A stretch of 64,000 nucleotides of DNA from Streptomyces sp. NRRL S-118 (GCF_000716335.1 NZ_KL591002.1:479020-543019), one strand, 5' to 3'. Shown: positions 32,724 to 41,887, counted from the first letter of the stretch. Notes: generated by a model not told the origin, from the letters alone. Numbers and translations: made by a program.

Positions 32724-33617
32724 ATGGACATCCTGCACGACCCCTTCATGCAGCGGGCGCTGCTCGCGGCCGTCCTGGTCGGCATCACCGCGCCCGCCGT
32801 CGGCATCCATCTGGTGCAGCGCCGGCAGGCCCTGATGGGCGACGGCATCGGCCACGTCGCCATGACCGGCGTCGGCCTCGGTTTCCTGATGTCGGCCAAT
32901 CCGGTGTGGATGGCGACCGTCGTGTCGGTCGCCGGCGCCGTCGCGATGGAGCTGATCCGTACGTACGGGCGCACGCGCGGCGACATCGCGCTGGCGCTGC
33001 TGTTCTACGGCGGCATGGCCGGCGGCGTCATGCTGATCAACCTCTCCCCCACCGGCTCGAACGCCAACCTGGTCTCGTACCTCTTCGGCTCCCTGTCGAC
33101 GGTCTCGGACGAGGACGTCGTCGCGATCTGCGTGCTGGCGGCGTTCGTCGTGCTGGTGTCGCTGGGGCTGCGGCGCCAGCTGTTCGCGATCAGCCAGGAC
33201 GAGGAGTTCGCGCGGGTCACCGGCCTGCCGGTGCGCACGCTGAACCTGCTGATCGCGGTGACCGCGGCCGTGACCGTGACGGTCGCCATGCGGGTGGTCG
33301 GGCTGCTCCTGGTCAGTGCGCTGATGGTGGTCCCGGTGGCCGCGGCGCAGCAGCTCACGCGGAGTTTCCGGGCGACGTTCGCCGTGGCGGTGCTGATCGG
33401 TACCGGGGTGACCCTGGCGGGCACGGTCACGACGTACTACAACGACGTGCCGCCGGGCGCGACGATCGTGCTGATGGCGATCGCGGTGTTCATCGTGCTG
33501 ACGGCCCTGGCCACCCCGCTGGCCCGGCGCCGGGCGCGGGCGGCGGAACGGCGGGCACCGGAGAGCTGCGACCTGGAGGTCGCCCCGGCGCAGGACGCCG
33601 AAGTGACGAAGGGCTGA
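32724..33617 (+). CDS. znuB: zinc ABC transporter permease
   Basis: The product has 297 residues with eight to nine membrane helices of the ABC-3 family: Gln-Arg-Arg-Gln-Ala-Leu-Met-Gly-Asp-Gly-Ile-Gly-His-Val-Ala, Ser-Asn-Ala-Asn-Leu-Val-Ser-Tyr-Leu-Phe-Gly and Leu-Leu-Val-Ser-Ala-Leu-Met-Val-Val-Pro. It starts two bases after the znuC stop. The tail after residue 270 is cytoplasmic and charged. It forms the membrane channel for zinc. Confidence 0.94.
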   Translation: MDILHDPFMQRALLAAVLVGITAPAVGIHLVQRRQALMGDGIGHVAMTGVGLGFLMSANPVWMATVVSVAGAVAMELIRTYGRTRGDIALALLFYGGMAGGVMLINLSPTGSNANLVSYLFGSLSTVSDEDVVAICVLAAFVVLVSLGLRRQLFAISQDEEFARVTGLPVRTLNLLIAVTAAVTVTVAMRVVGLLLVSALMVVPVAAAQQLTRSFRATFAVAVLIGTGVTLAGTVTTYYNDVPPGATIVLMAIAVFIVLTALATPLARRRARAAERRAPESCDLEVAPAQDAEVTKG

Positions 33618-33699
33618 GCACGGTCTGCCGGGTCCCGCCGGGCGGCCTGGCAGAATGGCCCGACGGACTTTCGAGCGGGCCGAGGCTAAGGAGGCACCT

Positions 33700-34128
33700 G
33701 TGGCGACGGCTGGACCTACCGGCGTGCGCGGCCGGTCGACGCGGCAGCGAGCGGCCGTGTCGGCGGCGCTGAACGAGGTGGACGAGTTCCGCAGCGCGCA
33801 GGAGCTGCACGACATGCTCAAGCACCGCGGCGATTCGGTGGGCCTGACCACGGTCTACCGCACCCTGCAGTCGCTCGCCGACGCGGGTGAGGTCGACGTA
33901 CTGCGCACCAGCGACGGCGAGGCGGTCTACCGCCGCTGCTCGTCGGGCGAGCACCACCACCACCTGGTGTGCCGCGTCTGCGGAAAGGCGGTGGAGGTCG
34001 AGGGCCCCGCGGTCGAGGAGTGGGCGGAGGCCATCGCGGCCGAGCACGGGTTCGTGAACGTGGCGCACACGGTGGAGATCTTCGGCACCTGCACGGAGTG
34101 CGCGGCCACTCTGGAAAGCGGCGCCTGA
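33700..34128 (+). CDS. zur: Fur-family zinc uptake regulator
   Basis: The product has 142 residues from GTG 33700, seven bases after AAGGAGG; ATG 33655 upstream is not supported. The winged helix carries Gly-Leu-Thr-Thr-Val-Tyr-Arg-Thr-Leu. The metal sites are His-His-His-His-Leu-Val-Cys-x2-Cys and a second Cys-x2-Cys (Cys-Thr-Glu-Cys) near the C-terminus. It is a Fur-type repressor, here almost certainly Zur because of the position behind znuACB. It should bind the two boxes at 30932-30968. Confidence 0.93.
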   Translation: MATAGPTGVRGRSTRQRAAVSAALNEVDEFRSAQELHDMLKHRGDSVGLTTVYRTLQSLADAGEVDVLRTSDGEAVYRRCSSGEHHHHLVCRVCGKAVEVEGPAVEEWAEAIAAEHGFVNVAHTVEIFGTCTECAATLESGA

Positions 34129-34291
34129 GGCCGGCCACGCCCTTCTTTCCAGGCTCGATCCGGCTCCGGGGCGCCTGAGTCGGTGACGACGGTCGTTCTC
34201 CCCCACGCCGGGCCGGGTGGGGGACTCCCGCTCGTTTCGCGACCCTCCGCGCTCCCCCTGCCTTCGGCGGGGATCCCCGTCCCTTTCGGTA

Positions 34292-34348
34292 CCGACGCGC
34301 CCCTTCGCCTCACTCGCCACAGGCGACGGAGGCGAGGGGGCGCGTCGG
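34292..34348. terminator. large stem-loop between zur and uppS
   Basis: A 19-bp stem with one mismatch (34292-34310 with 34330-34348) encloses a further small stem (TCGCC/GGCGA). It lies between the convergent zur and uppS genes. No T-tract follows; a bidirectional terminator is the simplest reading. Confidence 0.65.
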
Positions 34349-34418
34349 CGTGAAGGCCGGGCGGCGCCCCGGAGGCCGACCGAGCCCCGGGGAGCCGGCG
34401 GTACGCCGGGACGCCGGG

Positions 34419-35270
34419 TCAGACCGCGGGCTCCGCGCCCTCCGGGCGGCCCTGCATCGCCAGCAGTTCCTCGTTCGGGATCGCGCCGCCGAAGCGGCGG
34501 TCGCGCTGGGCGAACTCCAGACACGCCCGCCACAGGTCGCGGCGGTCGAAGTCGGGCCAGAGCACGTCCTGGAAGACCATCTCGGCGTAGGCGCTCTGCC
34601 ACAGCAGGTAGTTGGAGGTCCGCTGCTCACCGCTGGGCCGCAGGAAGAGGTCCACGTCCGGCATGTCCGGGTAGTACAGGTACTTCTGGATCGTCTTCTC
34701 GCTGACCTTCGACGGGTCGAGCTTCCCCGCCTTCACGTCCTCCGCGATCTTCTGCATCGCGTCCGCGAGCTCGGCCCGCCCGCCGTAGTTCATGCAGAAG
34801 TACAGCGTCAGCCGGTCGTTGTCCTTGGTCTGCTCCTGGGCGATCTGGAGCTCCTTGGCCACCGACTTCCACAGCTTGGGCATACGGCCCACCCAGCGCA
34901 CCCGGATACCGAGCTCGTCGAGCTGGTCGCGGGTCTTGCGGATGAAGTCCCGGTTGAAGTTCATCAGGAAGCGGACCTCGTCCGGCGAGCGCTTCCAGTT
35001 CTCGGTGGAGAAGGCGTACAGGGAGATCGACCCGACGCCCATCTCGACGGCGCCCTGGAGCACGTCCAGCACGCGCTCGGCGCCGACCTTGTGGCCCTCG
35101 GTGCGCGGCAGGCCGCGGTCCTTGGCCCAGCGGCCGTTGCCGTCCATGACGATCGCCACGTGCTTGGGCACCAGTTCGCCGGGGATCTTCGGCGGGCGCG
35201 CGCCCGACGGGTGCGGCTCGGGGCCCTTGTAGTCGCGGCGGGGCCGGCCCAGGAATCCGCGTCGTGCCAT
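34419..35270 (-). CDS. uppS: isoprenyl diphosphate (undecaprenyl-type) synthase
   Basis: The product has 283 residues from ATG 35270, nine bases after AGGAG; ATG 35279 lies directly against that site. The cis-prenyltransferase motifs are Met-Asp-Gly-Asn-Gly-Arg-Trp-Ala (catalytic Asp), Ala-Phe-Ser-Thr-Glu-Asn-Trp, Asn-Tyr-Gly-Gly-Arg and [10 protein letters not shown]. It adds isopentenyl units to an allylic diphosphate to make the lipid carrier for cell-wall synthesis. It lies 26 bases after recO and is likely in one operon with it. Confidence 0.95.
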   Translation of the reverse strand: MARRGFLGRPRRDYKGPEPHPSGARPPKIPGELVPKHVAIVMDGNGRWAKDRGLPRTEGHKVGAERVLDVLQGAVEMGVGSISLYAFSTENWKRSPDEVRFLMNFNRDFIRKTRDQLDELGIRVRWVGRMPKLWKSVAKELQIAQEQTKDNDRLTLYFCMNYGGRAELADAMQKIAEDVKAGKLDPSKVSEKTIQKYLYYPDMPDVDLFLRPSGEQRTSNYLLWQSAYAEMVFQDVLWPDFDRRDLWRACLEFAQRDRRFGGAIPNEELLAMQGRPEGAEPAV

Positions 35271-35296
35271 GCGCTCCATCTCCTACTTCCTCGTCG

Positions 35297-36043
35297 TCAC
35301 TTCTCCACGTACCGGAGGGAGCGCAGCCCCCGCTCCAGGTGCCAGTGGAGATACGCGGACACCAGTCCGCTCCCCTCCCGGACGTGGCGCGGCTCGCACG
35401 CGTCCGCGGTCTCCCAGTCCCCGGTCAGCAGCGCGCTCAGCAGGCCCACGGCCTCCGCAGAGGGTACGACGCTGCCGGGCACCCGGCAGTCACCGCATAT
35501 CACCCCGCCCGCCCCGACCGAGAAGAACCGGTTCGGCCCGGGCATTCCGCACCGTGCGCAGTCCTCGAACGAGGGCGCGTAGCCGTTGACCGCGAGGGAC
35601 CGCAGCAGGAACGCGTCGAGGATCAGGTTCGGCGCGTGCTCACCGCGCGAGAGCGTCCGCAGCGCGCCGATGAGGAGCAGGTACTGCTGCACCGCGGGCT
35701 CGCCCTCATGATCGGTGAACCGCTCGGCGGTCTCCAGCATGGCCGTGCCCGCCGTGTAGCGCGCGTAGTCGCTGACGATCCCGCTGCCGTAGGGGGCGAT
35801 GGTCTCGCTCTGCGTGCACAGCGGCAGCCCGCGCCCGACGAGCTCGCTCCCCCGCGCGAAGAACTGCACGTCCACGTGCGAGAACGGCTCCAGCCGCGCC
35901 CCGAACTTCGACTTCGTGCGCCGCACCCCCCGGGCGACGGCCCGCACGCGCCCGTGCCCGCGGGTCAGGATCGTGATGATGCGATCCGCCTCGCCGAGCT
36001 TCTGGGTGCGCAGCACGATGCCGTCGTCGCGGAACAGGGTCAT
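35297..36043 (-). CDS. recO: DNA repair protein RecO
   Basis: The product has 248 residues. The N-terminal OB fold starts with Phe-Arg-Asp-Asp-Gly-Ile-Val-Leu-Arg-Thr. The helical domain follows. The zinc site is Cys-Ala-Arg-Cys with Cys-Gly-Asp-Cys about 24 residues later. RecO loads RecA on single-stranded DNA together with RecR. The order recO-uppS is common in actinobacteria. A longer frame to 36172 is not supported because the OB fold begins at this Met. Confidence 0.94.
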   Translation of the reverse strand: MTLFRDDGIVLRTQKLGEADRIITILTRGHGRVRAVARGVRRTKSKFGARLEPFSHVDVQFFARGSELVGRGLPLCTQSETIAPYGSGIVSDYARYTAGTAMLETAERFTDHEGEPAVQQYLLLIGALRTLSRGEHAPNLILDAFLLRSLAVNGYAPSFEDCARCGMPGPNRFFSVGAGGVICGDCRVPGSVVPSAEAVGLLSALLTGDWETADACEPRHVREGSGLVSAYLHWHLERGLRSLRYVEK

Positions 36044-36168
36044 GGGGCCATTCTCCCGTACGCGGCGGGTACGGACCGCATGGTCCCCCGACGGGCGCGA
36101 AGGGCCCGGCGAGCCGGACCGGACGGGCGAGCCGGACCGGGCGGGCGGCGCGGACGGGGCACGGAGCG

Positions 36169-36384
36169 TCACGGCACCTCACCGCGGCTGCGCGCGTTCG
36201 CGTACGCCGTCGCCGCGCTGAGCCGCTCCGAGTCCGTCGCCGGACGCACCCCCTCCGGCGGGCACTCCCACTCACGCCCGCCCCCGAAGGGTCTCAGCTG
36301 GAGGTACGGGCCCACGTGCCCCATGACGCGCCCCACGCGCCCGCTGCTGATCTCCACCACGTACGACCCGACCGGCAGGTTCAT
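36169..36384 (-). CDS. small hypothetical protein, SH3/KOW-like
   Basis: The product has 71 residues and begins with Met-Asn-Leu-Pro-Val-Gly-Ser-Tyr-Val-Val-Glu. A short beta-rich N-terminal half with Gly-Arg-Val-Gly-Arg-Val-Met-Gly (KOW/SH3-like turn) and Gly-Gly-Gly-Arg-Glu-Trp-Glu-Cys-Pro-Pro is followed by a helix with Ser-Ala-Ala-Thr-Ala-Tyr-Ala. GGGAG stands six bases before the ATG. The start overlaps the stop of the upstream gene (TGATG), so the two are coupled. The function is unknown. Confidence 0.7.
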   Translation of the reverse strand: MNLPVGSYVVEISSGRVGRVMGHVGPYLQLRPFGGGREWECPPEGVRPATDSERLSAATAYANARSRGEVP

Positions 36385-36638
36385 CACCGGCTCCCTTCCC
36401 CCGGCAGGACGGCCGCCGGGCGGCGCGCCGTCTCCACCGTGCAACGTCCCAGCTCGGCCAGCGGCCGCGGCGGCTGCGCGGCGCAGGTGACGAGGTCCAA
36501 CCGCAGGGACGGAAGCTTGATTCCCACCCTTTCCAGCGCCGCACGCAATTCCGCCACCGCCTCCTTCGCCGCTTCGACGGTTCCCGCCGACGACCGCTTC
36601 GCTTCTTCCTTCACCGACCCTGTCCTTTCCGAATCCAT
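36384..36638 (-). CDS. small hypothetical protein coupled to the next gene
   Basis: The product has 84 residues. An N-terminal hydrophilic helix (Lys-Glu-Glu-Ala-Lys-Arg-Ser-Ser) with Ala-Glu-Leu-Arg-Ala-Ala-Leu-Glu-Arg-Val forms a possible amphipathic helix. A Leu/Pro-rich part with two Cys follows. It is divergent from the decayed XRE gene, and pairs like this often lie next to XRE/DUF397 loci in Streptomyces. I do not recognise a family. Confidence 0.6.
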   Translation of the reverse strand: MDSERTGSVKEEAKRSSAGTVEAAKEAVAELRAALERVGIKLPSLRLDLVTCAAQPPRPLAELGRCTVETARRPAAVLPGEGSR

Positions 36639-36731
36639 TTCCCGATTTCCGCCCCCGTGGTGGGGCCGCATCCGTAACATCGGCAGATGCGCGAGCGCCA
36701 CAAGCACGGGGCTGCACAGGGGAGTTAACCC

Positions 36732-37303
36732 TTGGCCAAAGCAGGGTCGTCACAGCAGGCCGCACGGGAGTTCCACGGCACGGAGCTCAAGCGCCGCCGG
36801 GAGGCCGCCGGAATGACGCAACATGAGCCGGGGCGGCGGGTGTTCGTTTCCGGAGGAGAATCGGCCAATTCGAACAGGCCATCCGGAAACCGCAGATCGA
36901 CGTGGCGCAGCGGATCGATGAAGTACTGCAAACCGATGGTTTTTTCGACCGGATGCGCCGGAAGCTGATCCACGGTTCGCCGTACGCCGAGTATTTCCGC
37001 CCCCTGGCGGAGCTGCAGGCGCTCGCCACGAGGATCTGCGAGTTCGCCCCCACGGTGGTGCCCGGCCTGCTCCGGACGGCCGCGTACGCGCGGGTGGTCA
37101 CCGTCGCGGCCGACCCGTTCGTCGCCGAGGAGTACGTGGAGGAGAAGGCGACTGCGTCGAAGTCCGCGACGACGTGCCCGGGGTTCGTCCCCGTGCGGGA
37201 CAGCAAGAACCCGGCCGGTCCCGTGCTCATGATCGCGGGACCGGCGCGGCGGGCCTTCGTCGGCAGCCTCGGGCGGGCGGATCGCCCGCTCAGCCGATGG
37301 TGA
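36732..37303 (+). pseudogene. decayed fusion of an XRE/DUF5753 regulator and a DUF397 protein
   Basis: The first 44 codons match the start of a typical XRE/DUF5753 regulator (Glu-Leu-Lys-Arg-Arg-Arg-Glu-Ala-Ala-Gly-Met-Thr-Gln). At about 36860 one base is missing. The next frame resumes with Ile-Gly-Gln-Phe-Glu-Gln-Ala-Ile-Arg-Lys-Pro-Gln and continues through Cys-Glu-Phe-Ala-Pro-Thr-Val-Val-Pro-Gly-Leu-Leu. At about 37145 the sequence switches to a DUF397-type end (Gly-Asp-Cys-Val-Glu-Val-Arg in one frame, Val-Pro-Val-Arg-Asp-Ser-Lys-Asn in the other, an inserted base between). About 150 residues of the regulator and the first half of the DUF397 gene are lost. The remnant is not expected to work. 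Confidence 0.8.
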
Positions 37304-38642
37304 CGACGCGCGCCCACGGCGGCGGGGTGTCCGGGACGTAGTGGGGGTTCTCCTCGTCCACGGCGCGGGCGGGACGGGGGAAGAGACCGACGACGGTGCG
37401 GCAGGGCGGTTGTGCCGAGGGCCACGGGGTCTGGCCGTCCGTCAGGGCGACGATCACGTCCGGGCGGGGCCGCGAGCGCAGCGCCCTCCCGAAACCGGAG
37501 CGGAGGTCCGTTCCTCCGCCGCCGATCAGCTCGATGTTCTCGGCGCGGCAGAGCGGGACGGCGATTCCGGCCGCCGCGTCGCAGGAGATCACCGAGACCA
37601 GGTCGCGCCGTCCGCCCACCGCCCGCGTGATCGCCGTCACCTCCAGCAGCGCGCTGCCCAGCTCGGCGTCGCTCACCGACCCGGAGGTGTCGATCACGAC
37701 GCAGACCCGGGGCGGCGTACGGCGCAGGCTCGGCAGCACCACCCCGGGGACGGCAGCCGAGCGCCGGGACGGGCGCCGGAAGCTGTGGTTCTCGCCCACC
37801 CCCGGAGCGCCCGCCGCCGAGCGGACCGCCGCCCCCAGCAATCGGCGCCACGGCTGAGGCGGATGGAACACCTCCTCCGCCCACCGGCGCCACCCCTCCG
37901 GGGCCTCTCCCGGCCGGCCCTTGATGCCCTCGGCGACCCGGAAGCGGACCGCGTCCCGCTGCTGGCGGCTCAGCCCGTGCGCCCCGTCCGGTCCCAGCTC
38001 CCACGGCCGTCGCTGCCCGTCGGCGCCGCTGCCGCAGTCCAGCCAGGCCAGGTCGGCGGCGAGCCCGGACATCGACGCCGTACGCAGGTACTCCTCCATG
38101 AGCAGCCCGTCGGGCAGCCGCAGCAGCGACGGCAGCACCGCTCCCGCGGGGCGGGGCAGGCCGTCACCGTAGATGTCGTCGTTGATCTCGAAGTCGGCGG
38201 CGATGTTCCGGCGCAGCCTCTCGCCCGGCCCGTGCTCCTCGTGCTCCCGCGCCCACCGTTCGCCGCGTCCGTGGTGGTCGCGCAGCAGATGGGAGACCTC
38301 GTGCACCCAGACGCCCGCCAGGTCGCCCACCGGGGTGCGCTCCACGAAGCCGGGCGAGACGTAGCAGCGCCAGTGCGCGTCCACCGCCATCGTCGGCACC
38401 GACCGGTCCTCCACCACGTGCAGTGCGAAGAGGGCGGCGGCCAGGTAGGGACGGACCTTCACCGCGTGCAGCCGGGCGGCCAGCAGCTTCTCCATGTCCA
38501 GTGGGAGTCCCGGCCGGTCGGGCGGCACGCCGGGGCGGGCCGGCGGGCCCGGCACGGTGGCCCGTACCGGGCGCGGCGGTGCGGGCGGGGGCAGCGGGCG
38601 GGGCAGCGGCCGCGGCCCCGGGCGCTTCACCGGGCCCGTCAT
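37290..38642 (-). CDS. VWA-like metallopeptidase-type protein of a MoxR module
   Basis: The product has 450 residues. A Pro-rich head (about 1-48) precedes a domain with His114-Glu115-Val-Ser-His118, a zincin-type HExxH, followed by Leu-Leu-Arg-Asp-His-His. The C-terminal VWA-like domain has Ile-Asp-Thr-Ser-Gly-Ser-Val-Ser (MIDAS) and Gly-Gly-Gly-Gly-Thr-Asp-Leu-Arg. This two-part layout is the DUF2201 metallopeptidase/VWA type. It is the last gene of the three-gene module; the start overlaps the ATPase stop (ATGA). The natural substrate is unknown. Its end overlaps the pseudogene by 14 bases. Confidence 0.82.
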   Translation of the reverse strand: MTGPVKRPGPRPLPRPLPPPAPPRPVRATVPGPPARPGVPPDRPGLPLDMEKLLAARLHAVKVRPYLAAALFALHVVEDRSVPTMAVDAHWRCYVSPGFVERTPVGDLAGVWVHEVSHLLRDHHGRGERWAREHEEHGPGERLRRNIAADFEINDDIYGDGLPRPAGAVLPSLLRLPDGLLMEEYLRTASMSGLAADLAWLDCGSGADGQRRPWELGPDGAHGLSRQQRDAVRFRVAEGIKGRPGEAPEGWRRWAEEVFHPPQPWRRLLGAAVRSAAGAPGVGENHSFRRPSRRSAAVPGVVLPSLRRTPPRVCVVIDTSGSVSDAELGSALLEVTAITRAVGGRRDLVSVISCDAAAGIAVPLCRAENIELIGGGGTDLRSGFGRALRSRPRPDVIVALTDGQTPWPSAQPPCRTVVGLFPRPARAVDEENPHYVPDTPPPWARVVTIG

Positions 38643-39916
38643 CGGCCCGCCTCCGTGCGCCGGGAGCCGGCTGCCGCCGCGACCCGCTCCACCGACCGGT
38701 CGGCGCGCCGGGCCAGACCGACCACCGCCACCAGCCGCTCCACGGACTCCGGCACCTCCCAGTCGTCGCGCCGCAGCGCGGCCAGCGCTGTCGCCGGGGC
38801 GACCAGCAGGTCCGCGGCGCCGGTCTCCAGCGCGCGGACGAGGACGGCCCAGCCCGCCTCCCACCGGGCCCGTTCCGGCCGGGCCCCCACGGCGGCCACC
38901 ACCGCCTCCAGCGCGGCCTGACGCAGGTCGCCCCGCTCCGGCAGTTCGGCGGCGGCGGGATCGGCCAGCAGCGACTCCGGGTCCGGCAAATCCATCCGGT
39001 CCAGGTGGGCGAGGAGTTCGAGCCCCGGCCCGTCCCCCACCGCCCCCCGCACCAGCAGCGCCAGCACCTCCCGGGAGACTCCGGCCGCCGTGCCGAAGGC
39101 CAGCAGGGTCAGCGCGGCCTCCCAGCTCCGGGGTGAGGGCCAGGCGCCACCGCGCCGCGTCTCGGAGGTGGGCAGGCGGTGGATCAGCGTCGGCCGGGCC
39201 CGGAGGAAGCCGCACACCGCGCGCCGGGCGAAGGCCACCGCATCCGGCAGCCGCTCCGGCGCCAGCCGGGGCAGCTCCGCACGGGGCCAGACCCCGCCCA
39301 GCCCGCGCACCACCACCTCCTGGTCGTGCGCCCAGTACAGGTGTACGAACCGGTTGGCCAGCGGCGGGCTCAGCTCCCACCCGTCCGCCGCCGACGCCCG
39401 CGGATTCGCGGCGGCCACGATCCGTACCCCGGGCGGCAGTTGCAGCGCCCCCACCCTGCGCTCCAGGACGACCCGGAGCAGGGCGGCCTGGACGGCCGGG
39501 GTGGCGGTGGACAGCTCGTCCAGGAAGAGCAGCCCCCGTCCGGCCCGTACGAGCTCCACGGCCCACTGCGGCGGCGCCATCGGTACTCCGTCCACCTCCG
39601 GGTCGTCGCCCACGACGGGCAGGCCGGAGAAGTCGGTCGGCTCGTGGACGCTGGCGATCACGGTCGTCAGCGGCAGGCCGAGGGAGGCGGCGAGCTGCGT
39701 GAGGGCCGCGGTCTTGCCGATGCCCGGCTCGCCCCACAGCAGGACGGGCAGGTCGGCCGCGACGGCCAGGGTGAGCGCTTCGAGCTGCTCGTCGGGGCGC
39801 GGTTCGGTGGTGGTCGTGCGCAGGAGGGCCAGCAGGTCGCCGGCGAGGGCGAGCCGCGTGCCGGCCGGGGACGCGTCGGCGGGGGCGGGGGCGGACAGGA
39901 GGGTGCTGGAGGTCAT
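38639..39916 (-). CDS. MoxR-type AAA+ ATPase
   Basis: The product has 425 residues. Walker A is Gly-Glu-Pro-Gly-Ile-Gly-Lys-Thr (residues 62-69), Walker B Leu-Leu-Phe-Leu-Asp-Glu (129-134), and sensor 1 is Ala-Ala-Asn-Pro-Arg. A lid domain follows with Pro-Ser-Pro-Arg-Ser-Trp-Glu, a piece common to MoxR ATPases. Such ATPases remodel protein complexes together with VWA partners. AGGTGATC lies upstream of the ATG. It is the middle gene of the module. Confidence 0.9.
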   Translation of the reverse strand: MTSSTLLSAPAPADASPAGTRLALAGDLLALLRTTTTEPRPDEQLEALTLAVAADLPVLLWGEPGIGKTAALTQLAASLGLPLTTVIASVHEPTDFSGLPVVGDDPEVDGVPMAPPQWAVELVRAGRGLLFLDELSTATPAVQAALLRVVLERRVGALQLPPGVRIVAAANPRASAADGWELSPPLANRFVHLYWAHDQEVVVRGLGGVWPRAELPRLAPERLPDAVAFARRAVCGFLRARPTLIHRLPTSETRRGGAWPSPRSWEAALTLLAFGTAAGVSREVLALLVRGAVGDGPGLELLAHLDRMDLPDPESLLADPAAAELPERGDLRQAALEAVVAAVGARPERARWEAGWAVLVRALETGAADLLVAPATALAALRRDDWEVPESVERLVAVVGLARRADRSVERVAAAAGSRRTEAGR

Positions 39917-40122
39917 GGGTGATCACCTGGGGTGTGTTCGCGGGGACAGGAGGGCCCGTCCCGGGTGTCGTGGGTGTGCGGCGCGCACCGTGCGGTGGGA
40001 GCACGGAAGAGGGGTGGGCGGGGCCGGGCGGGCCGCCCGGTCGCCCGGACGGCGTGCGTACGGGGTCGGCCGGAGGACCGCTCGGCGGTTCAGCGGTTCA
40101 GCGGTTCGGCAGGGCGGCGGGG

Positions 40123-41613
40123 TCAGTGGGTCAGGCCGGTGCGGGGCCGGGTCCGCAGGTTCCGCTTGCGGCGCAGGTCGAGGGGCGTGCGGCGGTCGAG
40201 CCGCGGCCGGTGGCCCGCCTCCGCGTGGCCGGCGCCCGAGGCCTTGCCGCCTCCGCCCGTACCGGCGGCGGGGTGCACGGGGACCAGCCCCGCGCGGAAG
40301 AGCCCTTGGTCGACGCGGCGGGCCGCGGCCGACTCCAGTTCCTCCTTGAGCGGTCCGTCACGCAGGACCGCCGCGGGACCGAGCAGGGCTTCGACCACGG
40401 CCAGTGCCCCGGCGACGTCGCCGTGACCAAGGCGCTCCCGGACCGCGGGCAGGGCCTCGGGGTCGCGGTGCACCGCGTCGATCGCGCGCAGGCAGGGCAG
40501 CGGGGGCCCACCGAACGCCACGAGCAGTTCCTCCCGGCGGAGTTGGTCCGGGTCGTGGTCGACCGCCGTGAGCACTCCGTCCCGCAGCGCGATCCGGTGG
40601 ACCTCGCCCCGGCACTCCACCCGGTGCGGGTCACCGGGTCCGGGGGCGCGGCGGGACTGCGGTACCGCGCCGGGCAGCGCTGCCGCGCCGGGTCCCGTCA
40701 GGGCGGCGGCGACGAGCGGGTGCAGGCGGTCGGCCGTGACGAGCCCCGCCCGCAGCAGCTCCAGGTCCGGAAGGACCCGTGCCGACGCCTCCGGCAGCAC
40801 CGGGAGCTCCGCGACCCGCTGCGGCGGCAGCGCCTCCCGCACGGGCCGGCACACCGGCGCGTGACCGTCGTCGGGGGCGGTGAGTTCGAGCACCGCGCGG
40901 CTGCGCGCACCGAGCCGCACGGTGAACGCCCCGCGGGCAGGCAGCCCTTCGGCCCGCAGCAGCAGTTCGGCCTCGGCGGCCCACCGCGCCGACGCCCACG
41001 CGTCGTCGTGACCGCCGGGCCGGTCCGGCGGGTCCTGGAGGCACGGCGGAGCCGTGGAGGACGGGCCGCCGTCCGCGCCGCACCGCCGCGTCAGGTCGCC
41101 GCTGCGCCCGGCGTCCCAGAGGTGACGGTGCAGGTCGAGCCGGAAACGCCGGTCGGGGTGCGGGTGCGGGTGGGCCCCGTGCTCGGTGGCGCCGGACTCG
41201 TCCCACACGGCCAGGGACATCCGCTGTCCGGCGTCCGCCCGGGCCGGCGGGGTCCGCACCACCAGGTGCAGCGGTGCGGCACCGGACGTTCGGTAGCGGG
41301 CCAGGGAGAGGGTGAGGCCGGGCCGGAGCCGCCCGTCGGGGGCGATCCGGGGCATGTGCCAGCGGAGCAGATCGGGCGCCAGCCGGCGCAGATCCGCACG
41401 GAGGCGGGTGGCGAGTTCGGTGCCGTGGCGGTCGCGCACGGCGCGCAGATCGAGGTCGACGTCGAGCCGGGCAACGGCGCAGGCCCCGGCCCAGTCACCG
41501 ACCGCACGCCGTGCGGTCGCGGTCTCGATCATGGACAGGGGCACGGCGTACTCGCGTACGCGCTGCCACATCAACAGGCGGGCCGGAATCGTGTGCGTGA
41601 AGTGATGTGCCAT
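40123..41613 (-). CDS. unknown protein of the MoxR/VWA module
   Basis: The product has 496 residues from ATG 41613, behind AGGTGAG at five bases; GTG 41619 is an alternative. No domain is recognised with confidence. The sequence is Arg/Leu/Ala-rich and soluble, without signal peptide or membrane segment. It has an N-terminal part with Asp-Val-Asp-Leu-Asp-Leu, a His-rich loop (His-Pro-His-Pro-His-Pro), and a basic C-terminal tail with Arg-Arg-Lys-Arg. It is the first gene of the set that ends with the VWA protein, separated from the ATPase by 206 bases. It may be the client or adaptor of the ATPase. Confidence 0.7.
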   Translation of the reverse strand: MAHHFTHTIPARLLMWQRVREYAVPLSMIETATARRAVGDWAGACAVARLDVDLDLRAVRDRHGTELATRLRADLRRLAPDLLRWHMPRIAPDGRLRPGLTLSLARYRTSGAAPLHLVVRTPPARADAGQRMSLAVWDESGATEHGAHPHPHPDRRFRLDLHRHLWDAGRSGDLTRRCGADGGPSSTAPPCLQDPPDRPGGHDDAWASARWAAEAELLLRAEGLPARGAFTVRLGARSRAVLELTAPDDGHAPVCRPVREALPPQRVAELPVLPEASARVLPDLELLRAGLVTADRLHPLVAAALTGPGAAALPGAVPQSRRAPGPGDPHRVECRGEVHRIALRDGVLTAVDHDPDQLRREELLVAFGGPPLPCLRAIDAVHRDPEALPAVRERLGHGDVAGALAVVEALLGPAAVLRDGPLKEELESAAARRVDQGLFRAGLVPVHPAAGTGGGGKASGAGHAEAGHRPRLDRRTPLDLRRKRNLRTRPRTGLTH

Positions 41614-41829
41614 CAGCACTCACCTTGCGCGGACGATTCCCCCAATCCGTACGAGGAGAAGGTCTTCATCGCGGGCATCATAGGCACGGCGGTGATGATC
41701 TGTCAGTCCGATTCCGCCGCCCCGATGCGGGTGCGCCCCCGCCGGGCGGCGGGGGCGCGGGTCATGCATGGCACGGTCGGCGGGTGGGGATCCGGTTGAC
41801 AGGTCCATGTTCGGCCCCCGGGCCCGGGT

Positions 41830-41864
41830 GGATCAAGAGTGAACTGTTCTACGATCGGTGATCC
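41830..41864. promoter_or_regulatory. GGATCA-N23-TGATCC inverted repeat before the LysR gene
   Basis: The 6-bp arms (41830 and 41859) span 35 bp in the divergent gap between the unknown module gene and the LysR gene. LysR proteins often bind long, weak dyads near their own promoter, so this is a candidate autoregulatory site only. Confidence 0.35.
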
Positions 41865-41887
41865 ACACTCACCAACCGGGAGCGGCG

